Source of the DNA: Bradyrhizobium sp. RP6
Lineage (GTDB): Bacteria; Pseudomonadota; Alphaproteobacteria; Rhizobiales; Xanthobacteraceae
DNA length: 64,000 bases
NCBI RefSeq assembly: GCF_003837805.1
Contig: NZ_RQIT01000028.1
Location: 1 to 64,000 of the forward strand
Direction: 5' to 3'
Numbering within the stretch: position 1 is the stretch's first letter; each line of letters opens with the position of its first letter. The notes below the pieces were generated by a model that had not been told where the DNA came from, did not search any database, and saw only the letters and a list, made by a program, of their open reading frames with translations. Made by a program: the position numbers and the translations under genes. Below are positions 47,652-56,563 of the stretch, piece after piece.

Positions 47652-47870
47652 ATGGAGTCGGTCTCAATAGCACGTCACATAAACTGCCCTCAATGTGGCT
47701 CTGCATTTGTCCACCTCGAGTGGCATGAACGTATGGGTGCGCGGGAGGTCCAAGATCTCTGGCGCTGCTGGAACTGCAGGAATGAATTCATGACTGTGTT
47801 CACTTCTGACGATATGGATCCTCCTGCCGCTGAGATCACGAAGCTATTCTTTACCAGCCTGTTAGTCTGA
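47652..47870 (+). CDS. Small zinc-ribbon-like protein
   Basis: 72 aa from the ATG at 47652 (MESVSIARHINCPQCGSAFV). Two Cys pairs, CPQC and CWNC, are separated by a 30-residue segment with HLEWHERMG and VQDLWR, a zinc-ribbon arrangement seen in small Bradyrhizobium proteins. The stop (47868-47870) is two bases before the ATG of the membrane-fusion gene, so it is translationally coupled. Role unknown; could be regulatory. Confidence 0.65.
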   Translation: MESVSIARHINCPQCGSAFVHLEWHERMGAREVQDLWRCWNCRNEFMTVFTSDDMDPPAAEITKLFFTSLLV

Positions 47871-47872
47871 TC

Positions 47873-49228
47873 ATGACGCCTGAGCCGCTAACGCTCGCAT
47901 CCGAGCGGCATTGGACCTGGCAACCCAAAGCCGCGGGGGCCCTTAGGCGAAAACGATTGTACCGTAGGCTGCTCAGTAATACCCTGCGCGACCTTCCCGT
48001 CATAAACAGTTGGAATGTGCTTATGAGGCTCGTACGTGCAATCGTCGGCTTGGCCCTGTTGGCAGTGGGATTGTACATTATTATCGGTGAGCACTTCGCT
48101 GGAACATCGGCGGATGCTACACTCAATGCGCGGCTCTACATCGTTCGCGCCCCGATCGAAGGAAAGGTAACGCTTGCCGTGCAGAGCATCGGCGCGCGCA
48201 TTAGTCCCGGCGCGCTGATAGCAGAACTCACCGACCAACGCTTCGATACCGCGAGGCTTCTTGAGCTTGATCGCGATCGCACAAACCAGCAGATCGAGCT
48301 CGACCGTCTCGATGGCCAGCGAGAGGCCTTGTCCGCATCCAGGTCGCGCTTCGATGTTCAATCAACTGATTACCAGCGCGGAAGGGTTCGGCAGATTGAG
48401 GCTCGAATTGCCGAAACGAAAGCAGCTCAAGACGCTGCGGCCACACGCCTTCGTCAAGCGGACGCAGAATTTAGGCGAGCAAACGAACTAAGCACGCGTG
48501 GTGTACAGACGGCGGCGCATTTGGATCGGGCTCGCGCCACTTACGACGTGGCGCAGCAAGAACTGGAGAGTGCGCAGCAGCGAGTGAAATACTTAGAGAC
48601 GGAACTTACGTCCGCTCGCGACGGCATCTTCATCGGGGAGTCCTGTAACGACGCTCCTTCCTCGGCTCAACGTATCCGAGAGCTCGAGCAGCGGCTGGCC
48701 GAGCTGAATGTCGACAAGGAGCAGGTGAAAGCACGTATTGTACAGCTCGACCGGCAAATCGCTGCCGAGCGTCTTCGTGTCAACAACTTGAGCTTCGCTA
48801 CCCTTAACGCCAGCGTGATTGGTCTAGTCTGGGACATACTAGTAGACGATGGCCAATACGCGCGGCGCGGCCAGGATCTCGTCAAGATCGTAGACTGCAG
48901 TACACTGATCGTCACCGCCGGCGTCAGCGAATCTCTCTACGACCGTCTCTCGGTGGGAACGGCCGTGCAATTTCGGTTGTTTCGAGATGATCGTATTTTC
49001 AATGGAACCATAACTCGCCTTGGCGGATCCGGTGCGGCCTCGCTCTACACCAATCTTGTTGTAGGGCCAAGTGCTCAACATCTCCAGCGCTTTGACGTCA
49101 CAGTGACAGTTCCAGATCTTGCAGGAGAGGCAGATGTCGGTTGCGCGATTGGACGCACTGGACGCGTCATCTTCACAGCTGGCCCAATCGCACAGTTCCG
49201 CCGCTTTATAACGCGGTACGGACTCTGA
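47873..49228 (+). CDS. HlyD/BgsB-like membrane-fusion protein
   Basis: 451 aa. One TM helix (about 50-72, IVGLALLAVGLYIII), first half of a lipoyl-like domain (APIEGKVTLAVQSIGARISP), a long coiled coil (about 125-310, LELDRDRTNQQIELDRLDGQ; RELEQRLAELNVDKEQVK), second half (SVIGLVWDILVDDGQYARRG) and a beta-barrel end (QFRLFRDDRIFNGTITRLGG). Periplasmic adaptor anchored in the inner membrane. It overlaps the GT2 gene by TGATG, so the two products are made together. In Sinorhizobium BgsB and in Alg44 systems such proteins accompany polysaccharide synthases; this suggests export of a glucan. Confidence 0.88.
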   Translation: MTPEPLTLASERHWTWQPKAAGALRRKRLYRRLLSNTLRDLPVINSWNVLMRLVRAIVGLALLAVGLYIIIGEHFAGTSADATLNARLYIVRAPIEGKVTLAVQSIGARISPGALIAELTDQRFDTARLLELDRDRTNQQIELDRLDGQREALSASRSRFDVQSTDYQRGRVRQIEARIAETKAAQDAAATRLRQADAEFRRANELSTRGVQTAAHLDRARATYDVAQQELESAQQRVKYLETELTSARDGIFIGESCNDAPSSAQRIRELEQRLAELNVDKEQVKARIVQLDRQIAAERLRVNNLSFATLNASVIGLVWDILVDDGQYARRGQDLVKIVDCSTLIVTAGVSESLYDRLSVGTAVQFRLFRDDRIFNGTITRLGGSGAASLYTNLVVGPSAQHLQRFDVTVTVPDLAGEADVGCAIGRTGRVIFTAGPIAQFRRFITRYGL

Positions 49229-51198
49229 TGCTTCAGCTGTCGCCACTCGTTGCTGCCTTCGCAGGCGCCGCCTTCATAATTGGGCTTCGCCTTACCGTCT
49301 TTCCATTTCTCAATCCGATGAAGTGGTATTGGCGCGCTCTTCTCCTCGGGGCTGCTGCCGTACTGTCTTGGCGTTATATGGCTTGGCGCTTCACCGAAAC
49401 GCTGGCACCGCTCGACTGGACTGCGGACGCGCTGTTCAGTTGGGGATTCGTCACCCTCGAGGCCCTGACGATGCTTTCCTCTACCATCGCGTTTTTCATA
49501 CTGTCCCGAGTGAACGACCGGTCGGCAGAAGCAGACCAGTACTCTGAATGGTGGCTGCCTGGAGAAGCGCCGCGTGTGGACGTTTTTATCACGACTTACA
49601 ACGAGCCGTCGGAAGTGCTCGAGCGCACGATCATTGGCGCGACGCAAATCCGCTATTCACAGCTTCGGATTTTTATCCTCGACGACGGCGCCAGGAATTG
49701 GGTACGGCAACTTTGCGAGCTGCACGAAATCGGATATCTCGCACGTTCGGATAAGGAGCATGCTAAAGCGGGGAACATTAACCATGCACTTCGCGCGCGC
49801 GCCCGCGATCCAGCTCCCCCGATCTTTGTCGCTGTACTTGACGCAGATTTCGTTCCCCATGCGGACTTCATCGAGCGGACGCTAGCGTTATTTCACGAGC
49901 CAAGCGTCGCGCTCGTGCAAACCCCGCAGCACTTCTTCAATCCTGATCCGATCCAACATAACCTTGGAATAAGCACCGCATATCCGGATGAACAACGTCA
50001 TTTCTTTGACAACGTCGAGCCAGCGCGGGACGCTTGGGGGATTGCCATCTGCTGTGGGACATCATCCGTAATGCGGGTCCAGGCCGTCGAGCAGATTGGC
50101 TGGATTCCAACACAAAGCGTAACCGAGGACTTCCTGCTCACCCTTAAGCTTGCGGAAAACGGCTGGCAAACTGTATACCTAAACGAGCCGTTGACTGAAG
50201 GTTTGGCTCCCGAAGGACTGAAAGAATATATTACTCAGCGTGGACGGTGGTGCCTCGGCTTGATGCAAATCGTCCGCAACTCATACAGCCCCTTTGTCAT
50301 GCGCGGCCTTGGTCTGATGCATCGAATCGGGATCCTGGATTCATTGCTCTACTGGGTCAGCACCTTTCCCTTCAGGCTTGCCAGCCTGATTTGCCCGCTG
50401 TTGTATTGGTGGTTCGGCATCACCATCGTGAACGCGTCGCTGGTGGAAATTATCAGTTACTATATACCTTATTACCTAATGGTTCTTGTGTCCCTGAACT
50501 GGCTTTCAAAAGGGTTGTTTGTCCCGCTTCTCAACGATACGGCTCAACTGATCGCGGCCTGGCCCATCAGCCAGGCAGCTGCTCTCGGGCTTCTGACCAG
50601 CGGATCGCATAAATTCTCGGTGACGGCCAAAGGCGGCGACCGCACCAAGGTCATAGTTCAATGGGCGTTGATGCGCCCGTTTGTACTCCTGCTCGCTCTG
50701 ACAATCGGCGGCTTGATCGTGCCGTTGAACTCCGATTTTGTCTTCGATACGTCCGCAACAGCGGGGGACGGCACAACTGTCGTGATGTTCTGGACAGTTT
50801 ACAACATTCTGGTGCTTTTCGTGGCAGTCGTGGTGTGCATTGAGCGACCGCGATACGATCGACCTCAGCGCCAGATTCCAGAACCCATCACGTTGGTGAT
50901 CCAAGGTGAGAAGCATCGCGGATGGCTTCTCAATCTGGGCCGAGGGGGCGCGCGAATCAGCGGTCCATCCGGACTTTCCGCCGGAGCAGCAGGGCAGCTC
51001 GACCTGCCCGGGATTAGCGGCGTAGACGCGCATGTTGCTGCGACTACCCGTGACGGCTATCGAATCAAGTTCTCTCCAACTCCCGAGCAAAGGGCGAAAA
51101 TTATCAAGAAGCTTCACACTGAATCCGCCATGCCAGGGACCGATCGAGGGAACATCTTGCAAATGATTCGTGAGTTGGCGCGAGCTCTAACGAGTTGA
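49228..51198 (+). CDS. Cellulose-synthase-like GT2 with PilZ-like tail
   Basis: 656 aa processive inner-membrane glycosyltransferase. Two N-terminal TM helices, a GT2 domain with TYNE (123-126), LDDG (151-154), DAD (205-207), FFNPD (236-240), TED (299-301) and QRGRW (337-341), then five or six more TM helices (about 375-560). The tail (about 575-650, ITLVIQGEKHRGWLLNLGRG, GARISGPSGLSAG) has the fold pattern of PilZ, but a clear RxxxR is missing and the D/N-x-S-x-x-G box is N-x-G-x-x-G, so c-di-GMP binding would be atypical. A UDP-sugar is the expected donor. The upstream adaptor and nearby c-di-GMP enzymes make this a bgsA-like beta-glucan synthase candidate. Confidence 0.9.
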   Translation: MLQLSPLVAAFAGAAFIIGLRLTVFPFLNPMKWYWRALLLGAAAVLSWRYMAWRFTETLAPLDWTADALFSWGFVTLEALTMLSSTIAFFILSRVNDRSAEADQYSEWWLPGEAPRVDVFITTYNEPSEVLERTIIGATQIRYSQLRIFILDDGARNWVRQLCELHEIGYLARSDKEHAKAGNINHALRARARDPAPPIFVAVLDADFVPHADFIERTLALFHEPSVALVQTPQHFFNPDPIQHNLGISTAYPDEQRHFFDNVEPARDAWGIAICCGTSSVMRVQAVEQIGWIPTQSVTEDFLLTLKLAENGWQTVYLNEPLTEGLAPEGLKEYITQRGRWCLGLMQIVRNSYSPFVMRGLGLMHRIGILDSLLYWVSTFPFRLASLICPLLYWWFGITIVNASLVEIISYYIPYYLMVLVSLNWLSKGLFVPLLNDTAQLIAAWPISQAAALGLLTSGSHKFSVTAKGGDRTKVIVQWALMRPFVLLLALTIGGLIVPLNSDFVFDTSATAGDGTTVVMFWTVYNILVLFVAVVVCIERPRYDRPQRQIPEPITLVIQGEKHRGWLLNLGRGGARISGPSGLSAGAAGQLDLPGISGVDAHVAATTRDGYRIKFSPTPEQRAKIIKKLHTESAMPGTDRGNILQMIRELARALTS

Positions 51199-51208
51199 GG
51201 AGCGCGAG

Positions 51209-52321
51209 ATGCCGAGAAGACCGAGCCTACTCTCCTTGGTGTTCTGTGGAGGCGCCTTGCTCATATCGGTGCCGGCCATGGTGACCGCGACGATCTACAC
51301 GGCCTTGCTACAGCAAGGGGGAGAGCAGCTGCAGTTCGACGCGTTAAGAATTCGCGGCGAAATGAGTTCCGCGCTGTTGGCCCGCCGGCTCTATGGAGTT
51401 TGGATGGATGTAGCGCGGTCCGCTGAGCTCATTGACCTAACTGATCTTAAGAATGCGCGAGAACACATCGACTTCTTGAGCCGCCTTGATCGACGCTATA
51501 CTTGGCTTGGGGTCGCGGATCTCGAAGGGACCATTCTCGCGGCTAAAGACGGCATGCTCGAAGGAGTAAGCGTTGCACAGCGACCTTGGTTTAGGCGGGG
51601 CCTTGTCTCGCCGGCGGCTATCGATGTGCATGCCGCTCAACTACTGGCCACCCAGTTGCCGGCACCTCGTGAGCCCTATCGCTTTATCGACCTGGCAGCG
51701 CCGTTGCGCCACGCCGGCTCCGTTGCCGGGGTCATCGGCGCTCACCTTGACTGGAAATGGGTCGCAGAAAGCATGGACTCGTTACAAGTACCCGGCATTG
51801 ATGTGCTGCTGCTTTCGGGGGATCGAACCGTCCTGTTTGGTCCGCCGGATCTTATCAACAAGTCGCTCAACATCGGCTCCGCACTTGCGGCTAGTCGCGT
51901 CACGACTGCGTCTCTGCGCGAACGTTGGCCTGACGGCAGGGACTACTTCACAGTGATCGTTCCGACGGTCGGCTTCGCGAACCTTCCAAGCTTCGGTTGG
52001 TCTCTTCTGGTTCGGCAGAGTGCCGACGAGGCGCTTGCGTCCACCCGTAATCTCATCCGATCATTCTGGAGTAGTTTCGGTGCTTGTGCCATTGCCATAC
52101 TAGCACTGCTCTTTTGTGCGGCGCAGTGGCTGAGGACGCCCCTTCGCCGGCTCTCGAATACAGCCGAGGCCCTCTTGCACGATCCATCCGCGCACCCGCC
52201 ATATTCCGAGACACGCTTCAATGAAGCGGCGAGGCTCAGTGACGCGCTCGCTCGCATCCAGTCGAAGCTGATGGGACACTCTGTTAGCAATTCGATCCAA
52301 GGACCGGGTGGGGACAACTAG
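51209..52321 (+). CDS. Cache-type membrane sensor without output domain
   Basis: 370 aa. TM1 about 8-30, a periplasmic double-Cache-like domain (about 45-280: DLTDLKNAREHIDFLSRLDR, YTWLGVADLEGTILAAKDGM, VSVAQRPWFRRGL, VAGVIGAHLDWKWVAESM), TM2 about 287-308, a HAMP-like stretch (RTPLRRLSNTAEALLH) and a short helix (FNEAARLSDALARIQSKL). No GGDEF, EAL, kinase or MCP domain follows. GGAG lies upstream of the ATG and the gap to the GT2 gene is 10 bp. The stop TAG is partly formed by the IS630 at 52321, but removing both IS630 elements recreates the same TAG, so the length is native. Confidence 0.85.
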   Translation: MPRRPSLLSLVFCGGALLISVPAMVTATIYTALLQQGGEQLQFDALRIRGEMSSALLARRLYGVWMDVARSAELIDLTDLKNAREHIDFLSRLDRRYTWLGVADLEGTILAAKDGMLEGVSVAQRPWFRRGLVSPAAIDVHAAQLLATQLPAPREPYRFIDLAAPLRHAGSVAGVIGAHLDWKWVAESMDSLQVPGIDVLLLSGDRTVLFGPPDLINKSLNIGSALAASRVTTASLRERWPDGRDYFTVIVPTVGFANLPSFGWSLLVRQSADEALASTRNLIRSFWSSFGACAIAILALLFCAAQWLRTPLRRLSNTAEALLHDPSAHPPYSETRFNEAARLSDALARIQSKLMGHSVSNSIQGPGGDN

Positions 52322-53430
52322 TACCCACTTTCCTTGGGAAGTGGGTCATGATTCAACGTCGGGATGATACCCGACGCAAGAGAAGTCCACCTTTCGAGGA
52401 AAGATCGCAAGGTGCTTGAGGAACGTTGCCGCTCACCGGTGACGTTGCAGCGCGATTTGAAGCGGGCGCGGATCGTTCTTTTGGCTGCTGCCGGTCGCAG
52501 CACCCGATCGATTGCCAAGGAGGTTGGGTCCAGCCGCGGATTGTCAGCCTTTGGCGGCATCGCTATGCGAATCAAGGCCTTGAAGGTCTGCAAAGCAAGC
52601 CTCTCCCGGGCAAGCAGCCGATCTATACGAAGGCCACTGACAAACGGATTTTAAAGTTGCTCGATAAATCGCCTTCTGCCGGGTACGCGCGCTGGACTGG
52701 GCCTCTGCTGGCTGGGGAACTTGGCGATGTCGACGTGCAATATGTCTGGCGATTCTTGCGCAGCAACAAACTCGATCTCGCCGCTCGCAAGTCCTGGTGC
52801 GAGAGCAACGACCCGGAGTTTACGGCCAAAGCCGCCGACGTGGTTGGCCTGTATGTCGCCCCGCCAAAGAAGGCCATCGTGCTATGCGTGGACGAAAGCG
52901 CCCTCGATCCAGGCCTTGGAAAGAGCGCAGGGTTATCTGAAACTACCCAACGGCAGATCCTTGACCGGGCAAAGCCACGACTACAAACGGCACGGCACGA
53001 CCACGCTGTTCGCAGCGCTGGAAGTCGCCACCGGGAAGATTCTTGCGACGCATTCGAAACGACGTCGCCGGGTCGAGTTTCTCGACTTCATGGATCGCGT
53101 GACCGCAGCATTTCCGAACCGACAGCTTCACGTCATTCTCGACAACCTCAGCACCCATACGAAGAACGAGGAATGGCTTGAGGCACATCCCAACGTGAAC
53201 TTTCATTTCACGCCCACCAGCGCGTCCTGGCTCAATCAGGTCGAGGTGTGGTTTTCGATCTGACAGGGGCAGTCGTTGAGCGGCGCCTCGTTCACAAGCC
53301 TCAAACAGCTTGAGCAGCACATCGATGCCTATATCAAAGCACAGAGCTGAGCCATTCGTCTGGACCAAGAAAAAGGTCAGGCGACGCCGATTCAAAGGCC
53401 GACGTATCACTCAGCTATGATTCCGGGTAC
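52321..53430 (+). mobile_element. IS630-family element 1
   Basis: Ends GTACCC at 52321 and GGGTAC at 53430, flanked on both sides by TA (52319-52320, 53431-53432), the IS630 target duplication. The transposase is broken. Confidence 0.85.
52364..53350 (+). pseudogene. IS630 transposase, two frameshifts and a stop
   Basis: EVHLSRKDRKVLEERCRSPV, RARIVLLAAAGRSTRSIAKE, indel near 52530, QPRIVSLWRHRYANQGLEGL, GYARWTGPLLAGELGDVDVQ, DVVGLYVAPPKKAIVLCVDE (first Asp), indel near 52905, IQALERAQGYLKLPNGR, YKRHGTTTLFAALEVATGKI, LHVILDNLSTHTKNEEWLEA (second Asp), FHFTPTSASWLNQVEVWFS, then TGA. All three catalytic acids except the last region are visible. Confidence 0.92.
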
Positions 53431-53436
53431 TAGCTA

Positions 53437-54604
53437 GTGTCCTGAACCAGAAGTTCGCAACATTGCTGCGTTTTGTGCCGGGGCATTGTATCGGCAGAAG
53501 CGCTCGATGGAAGCAAGGATGCCGTCAGCGGACTTGGTCCATCGGAATGGTTTCTTATCGGCATTGTGTCGTCAACGAACGAGGTGATGTCCGCCATAAG
53601 GGCAGCGAGACTGCGCGCCTGATCTTCTTATCGGTAAGGAGCGCGGAGAAGCGCTCGACCTGATTGAGCCATGACGAACTGGTCGGGGTCAGGTGCACAT
53701 GCCAACGCGGTCTTTTGGCCAGCCATTTCCGGATCAGCGGCGTCTTGTGCGTTGCATAGTTATCCATGACGAGATGGACGTCGAGTTGGCGCGGGACAGC
53801 GGCCTCGATCTCGTCCAAGAACTTGCGGAACTCTGCGGCACGGTGCCGTCCGTAGCACTTGCCAATAACCCGTCCGGTCGCAATGTCGAAGGCGGCGAAC
53901 AGCGATGTGGTGCCGTACCTTTTGCAGTCATGGCTTCTTCGAGCCGGCTGACCGGGACGCATCGGCAGCATCGGCTGACTGCGGTCCAGCGCCTAGATTT
54001 GGGACTTTTAGTCTACACACAGAACGATGGCGTGTGCCGGCGGCGAGACGTAAAGGCCGACGACGTCGCGCACCTTGGCGACGAAGTTCGGATCGGTGGA
54101 GAGCTTGAATGTCTCCAGCCGGTGCGGCTGGAGCCCGAAGGCCCGCCGGATGCGTTGCACCGTTGACACCGACAGGCCGCTGGCCTTGGCCATGCCCCGA
54201 TAACTCCAATGAGTGGCGTTCTCGGGGCAGCTTTCCAGCGTCCGCACGATCACGGCTTCGATGCGGGCATCGTCAATGGTGCGCGGCGCCCCGGAACGCG
54301 GCTCGTCGTGCAGCCCGGCCACGCGCTGCTCTACAAAACGCGCCACTTGCCTACCGTTCCCCGCTCCAGGCCTAGCTTGGCCGCCACCTCCTTGTTCTGA
54401 CCGCCTTCCGCGCAGGTCAGCACGATCCGGGCCCTCAGAGCCAGCGCCTGCGGTCTTCCGCCGCATCGTCAGCGACTGATGTTCGGCGAACTCATCATCG
54501 CTCAATATCAGTGGCGCAAGTCGCTGGGCCGGCAGCCGCCAAATCTGGCACAGCGACGCGACTCTACTGCGAATCTACGATTGCGAAATTGTGACTCAGG
54601 ACAC
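53437..54604 (-). mobile_element. IS630-family element 2 (different type)
   Basis: Ends GTGTCCTGA at 53437 and TCAGGACAC at 54604, flanked by TA (53435-53436, 54605-54606). It is separated from element 1 by TAGCTA. The transposase is on the minus strand and is a different IS630 subtype from element 1. Confidence 0.88.
53555..54505 (-). pseudogene. IS630 transposase of element 2, broken
   Basis: N-terminal HTH part in mixed frames (54505-54350), then EPRSGAPRTIDDARIEAVIV, ATHWSYRGMAKASGLSVSTV, RIRRAFGLQPHRLETFKLST, DVVGLYVSPPAHAIVLCVD with TAA and TAG replacing Glu and Gln codons, then YGTTSLFAAFDIATGRVIGK, DVHLVMDNYATHKTPLIRKW and HVHLTPTSSSWLNQVERFSA. Several lesions. Confidence 0.9.
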
Positions 54605-54684
54605 TAGAGGTTCATCTGCCCCCAGATTGGGAGAATCAGCAAGACGTCGGCCATCGAGAGATAATCAGCCTTAACACGATTGCT

Positions 54685-55081
54685 CTACCTCCTCGTAAAG
54701 AAACCCGCCCCGTCATTTGTGACACTTTCAGTTCGATCCCACGTAGAACAGGGTCCCCGCAGCTGGAATATTCTTATCAGCGACGCGGCCGTTCCAAATG
54801 GTGATCGTTTTGCAGTTTGGAGCTGCGGGTGCCGTCCAATTGACGTAAAAAGCGATCCTATTTGCGGTAACGACGCCTGCGACAGGGTAGGGGCTGTCCC
54901 TGGTAGGAAACTCCAGTCGCATTGTTAACATACGTTCCGGCGAAAATCCCCGTCGATGCATCGAGCGTTTGGATCGACAGAAGAGAGCCTCGCTGATTTA
55001 CCCATTTAGAGGGACTGGCAACCGCGCGTGAGCAGGCATCGACGTAACGGCAAAGAGCAGGAGCACAATCAAGCGCGTCAT
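54685..55081 (-). pseudogene. Bradavidin-like (avidin family) biotin-binding protein, frameshifted
   Basis: ATG at 55081 after AGGGGAA. Signal peptide MTRLIVLLLFAVTSMPAHA. After an indel the mature part follows: SPSKWVNQRGSLLSIQTLDA, STGIFAGTYVNNATGVSYQG. A second indel precedes YPVAGVVTANRIAFYVNWTA, NCKTITIWNGRVADKNIPAA, TLFYVGSN, and after a third the C-terminal VTNDGAGFFTR. The order W-x-N-x-x-GS, G-T-Y, QGxPYPVAG, F-x-V-x-W, W-x-G and LFYV is the avidin barrel, closest in my memory to bradavidin II of B. japonicum. A Trp expected before LFYV is replaced (AAGTLFYV). Periplasmic/secreted biotin binder before decay. Confidence 0.8.
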
Positions 55082-55229
55082 GGAATTCCCCTAGGCAACA
55101 GGCAACTGCGCAGACGCTGCCGGAGATGCGCTCTCATACCGACGCCTATTTCGCTCCCGCAGCATCCACTAAGAGTTCTCGCGTTGTCGTATCGCCGGAT
55201 TGTTCAGAGGCCGACTTGCCGACGGCCTC

Positions 55230-55790
55230 ATCATTCTCGAGCGACATTGTTTACCGCCTCTTGAACATGCTCAAGGAGCAAATGACGCAACGGGTCATCT
55301 TGAGGTATTCGAGCAATGCCTTTTTTGTCTAGTTTCGTTCCGAGGCGATACTCTTTTCCTTCAGCTTCGATCTATGGCGAAGCGTGTGCCAGCCGATGGT
55401 TCTACACTTCGCCTTCCTACAGAGTTTGCGGATCGCATAGTGCATTCCGTAGTGGTAGTTCCAGTGAACGGGCGACCCTCCGAGCCTCGGAACACGTACC
55501 CAGTGTCCTTCTTACGCCGGTACAGCATCGTGTACACATCAATGTCGAGCGGTATATGCCGCGTGCGGTTACTCTTCGGCGCGACTAGCGTCTTCCCACG
55601 ATCATCGTATGAATGTCTCACCGCAACGTTGGGCGTGAGCCAATCGAGAGACGACCACTGAAAGGCCGCTGAGCTCTCCTTGCCGCATACCCGTCCGCAG
55701 CGCCGTCAGAACTAGTTCGTGCACTAGGCCATTTGCCTGGGAAAGGAGCAACTCACACTCTTCTGGCGAACGATAATCAGTTTCGGGCAA
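55230..55790 (-). pseudogene. Tyrosine recombinase, degraded
   Basis: MPETDYRSPEECELLLSQAN, ELVLTALRTGMRQGELSGL (Arg of the RHRY tetrad), indel near 55650, VRHSYDDRGKTLVAPKSNRT, RHIPLDIDVYTMLYRRKKDT, GYVFRGSEGRPFT, then in another frame IGWHTLRHR (His-x-x-Arg) and a diverged end with LLEHVQEAVNN. The active-site Tyr segment is lost. Possibly the integrase of a former island or phage. Confidence 0.75.
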
Positions 55791-55820
55791 CGCCCTTTTT
55801 GGCCAATTGATCTTCGGTGG

Positions 55821-56010
55821 TGACCTTGCCCCTCAGGCTTAATACAGGTTGAAGTTCGCTCTGGCCCACGACAAGGACCAGAGCATGAAGCGCAGCCGGT
55901 TTTCGGAAGAGCAGATCATCGAGATTTTGAACACCCGGCTGAAGCGGTTGCTGGCCGACGCCATGCTGGACAACGCGGCCTTGAAGGACCTCGTGGGAAA
56001 GGAATGGTGA
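55821..56010 (+). pseudogene. IS407-type terminus with internally deleted OrfA
   Basis: The terminus TGACCTTGCCCCTCAGGC at 55821 is the same as at 29979. OrfA starts at 55885, MKRSRFSEEQIIEILN, and jumps to RLKRLLADAMLDNAALKDL, an in-frame deletion of about 40 codons. orfB is absent after about 56010. Confidence 0.8.
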
Positions 56011-56249
56011 CGTCCGCGGCCACGGCTGGCATCTCGACTCTACCATTGTTAGGAGGTTGAGCATGTGTACATGTTGCGCGCCGGCTGGAACGATCGCCAG
56101 GCGGCGGAGCCGTGACCACAGGAGACGCCCCTGAAGTCTTGGACGGAACTTGCGACCGCTCTATCAGCCAAAAACTGCCTAAAACCGGAGCCGTCGCTTG
56201 GCCATCGTCAGATAATTTGCGACTGGTCAGGCTCTTCGACAAGGGAGGC

Positions 56250-56563
56250 TCTGGCTCATCAGCGTTAGAGTTAAGCGGCCTGCAGTTGATGCTGCATGCG
56301 GCGGTTTGCGATGTGTCGCGCTTGATGCGGTTTCGTTCGGGGAGGATCGCCTCAGCCCTGCCGCAGTAGACATCGGCTGGCGTGAGGTTGTCGATGCTCT
56401 CATGATAGCGGACGTGATCATAGGGTTCGACGAAGGCCCCTACTTGATCTTCGAGATCATCGGGTCGGTCGCAGTTGTCGAGCAGAATGCGGTTCTTCAG
56501 CGTCTGATGCCAGCGCTCGATTTTTCGCTGGGTCTGAGGGGCGTTCGGACCGCCCGCGCCCAA
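56250..56563 (-). pseudogene. IS3-family OrfB, C-terminal fragment
   Basis: GAGGPNAPQTQRKIERWHQT, LKNRILLDNCDRPDDLEDQV, FVEPYDHVRYHESIDNLTPA and DVYCGRAEAILPERNRIKR. This is the end of an IS3 transposase including the catalytic Glu (KIERWHQT). The upstream core is missing. Confidence 0.8.

Noticed and set aside
51209..53430. Truncation of the Cache sensor by IS630
   Set aside because: Excising both IS630 elements restores AAC TAG, so the stop codon is native and the gene was not shortened by the IS.
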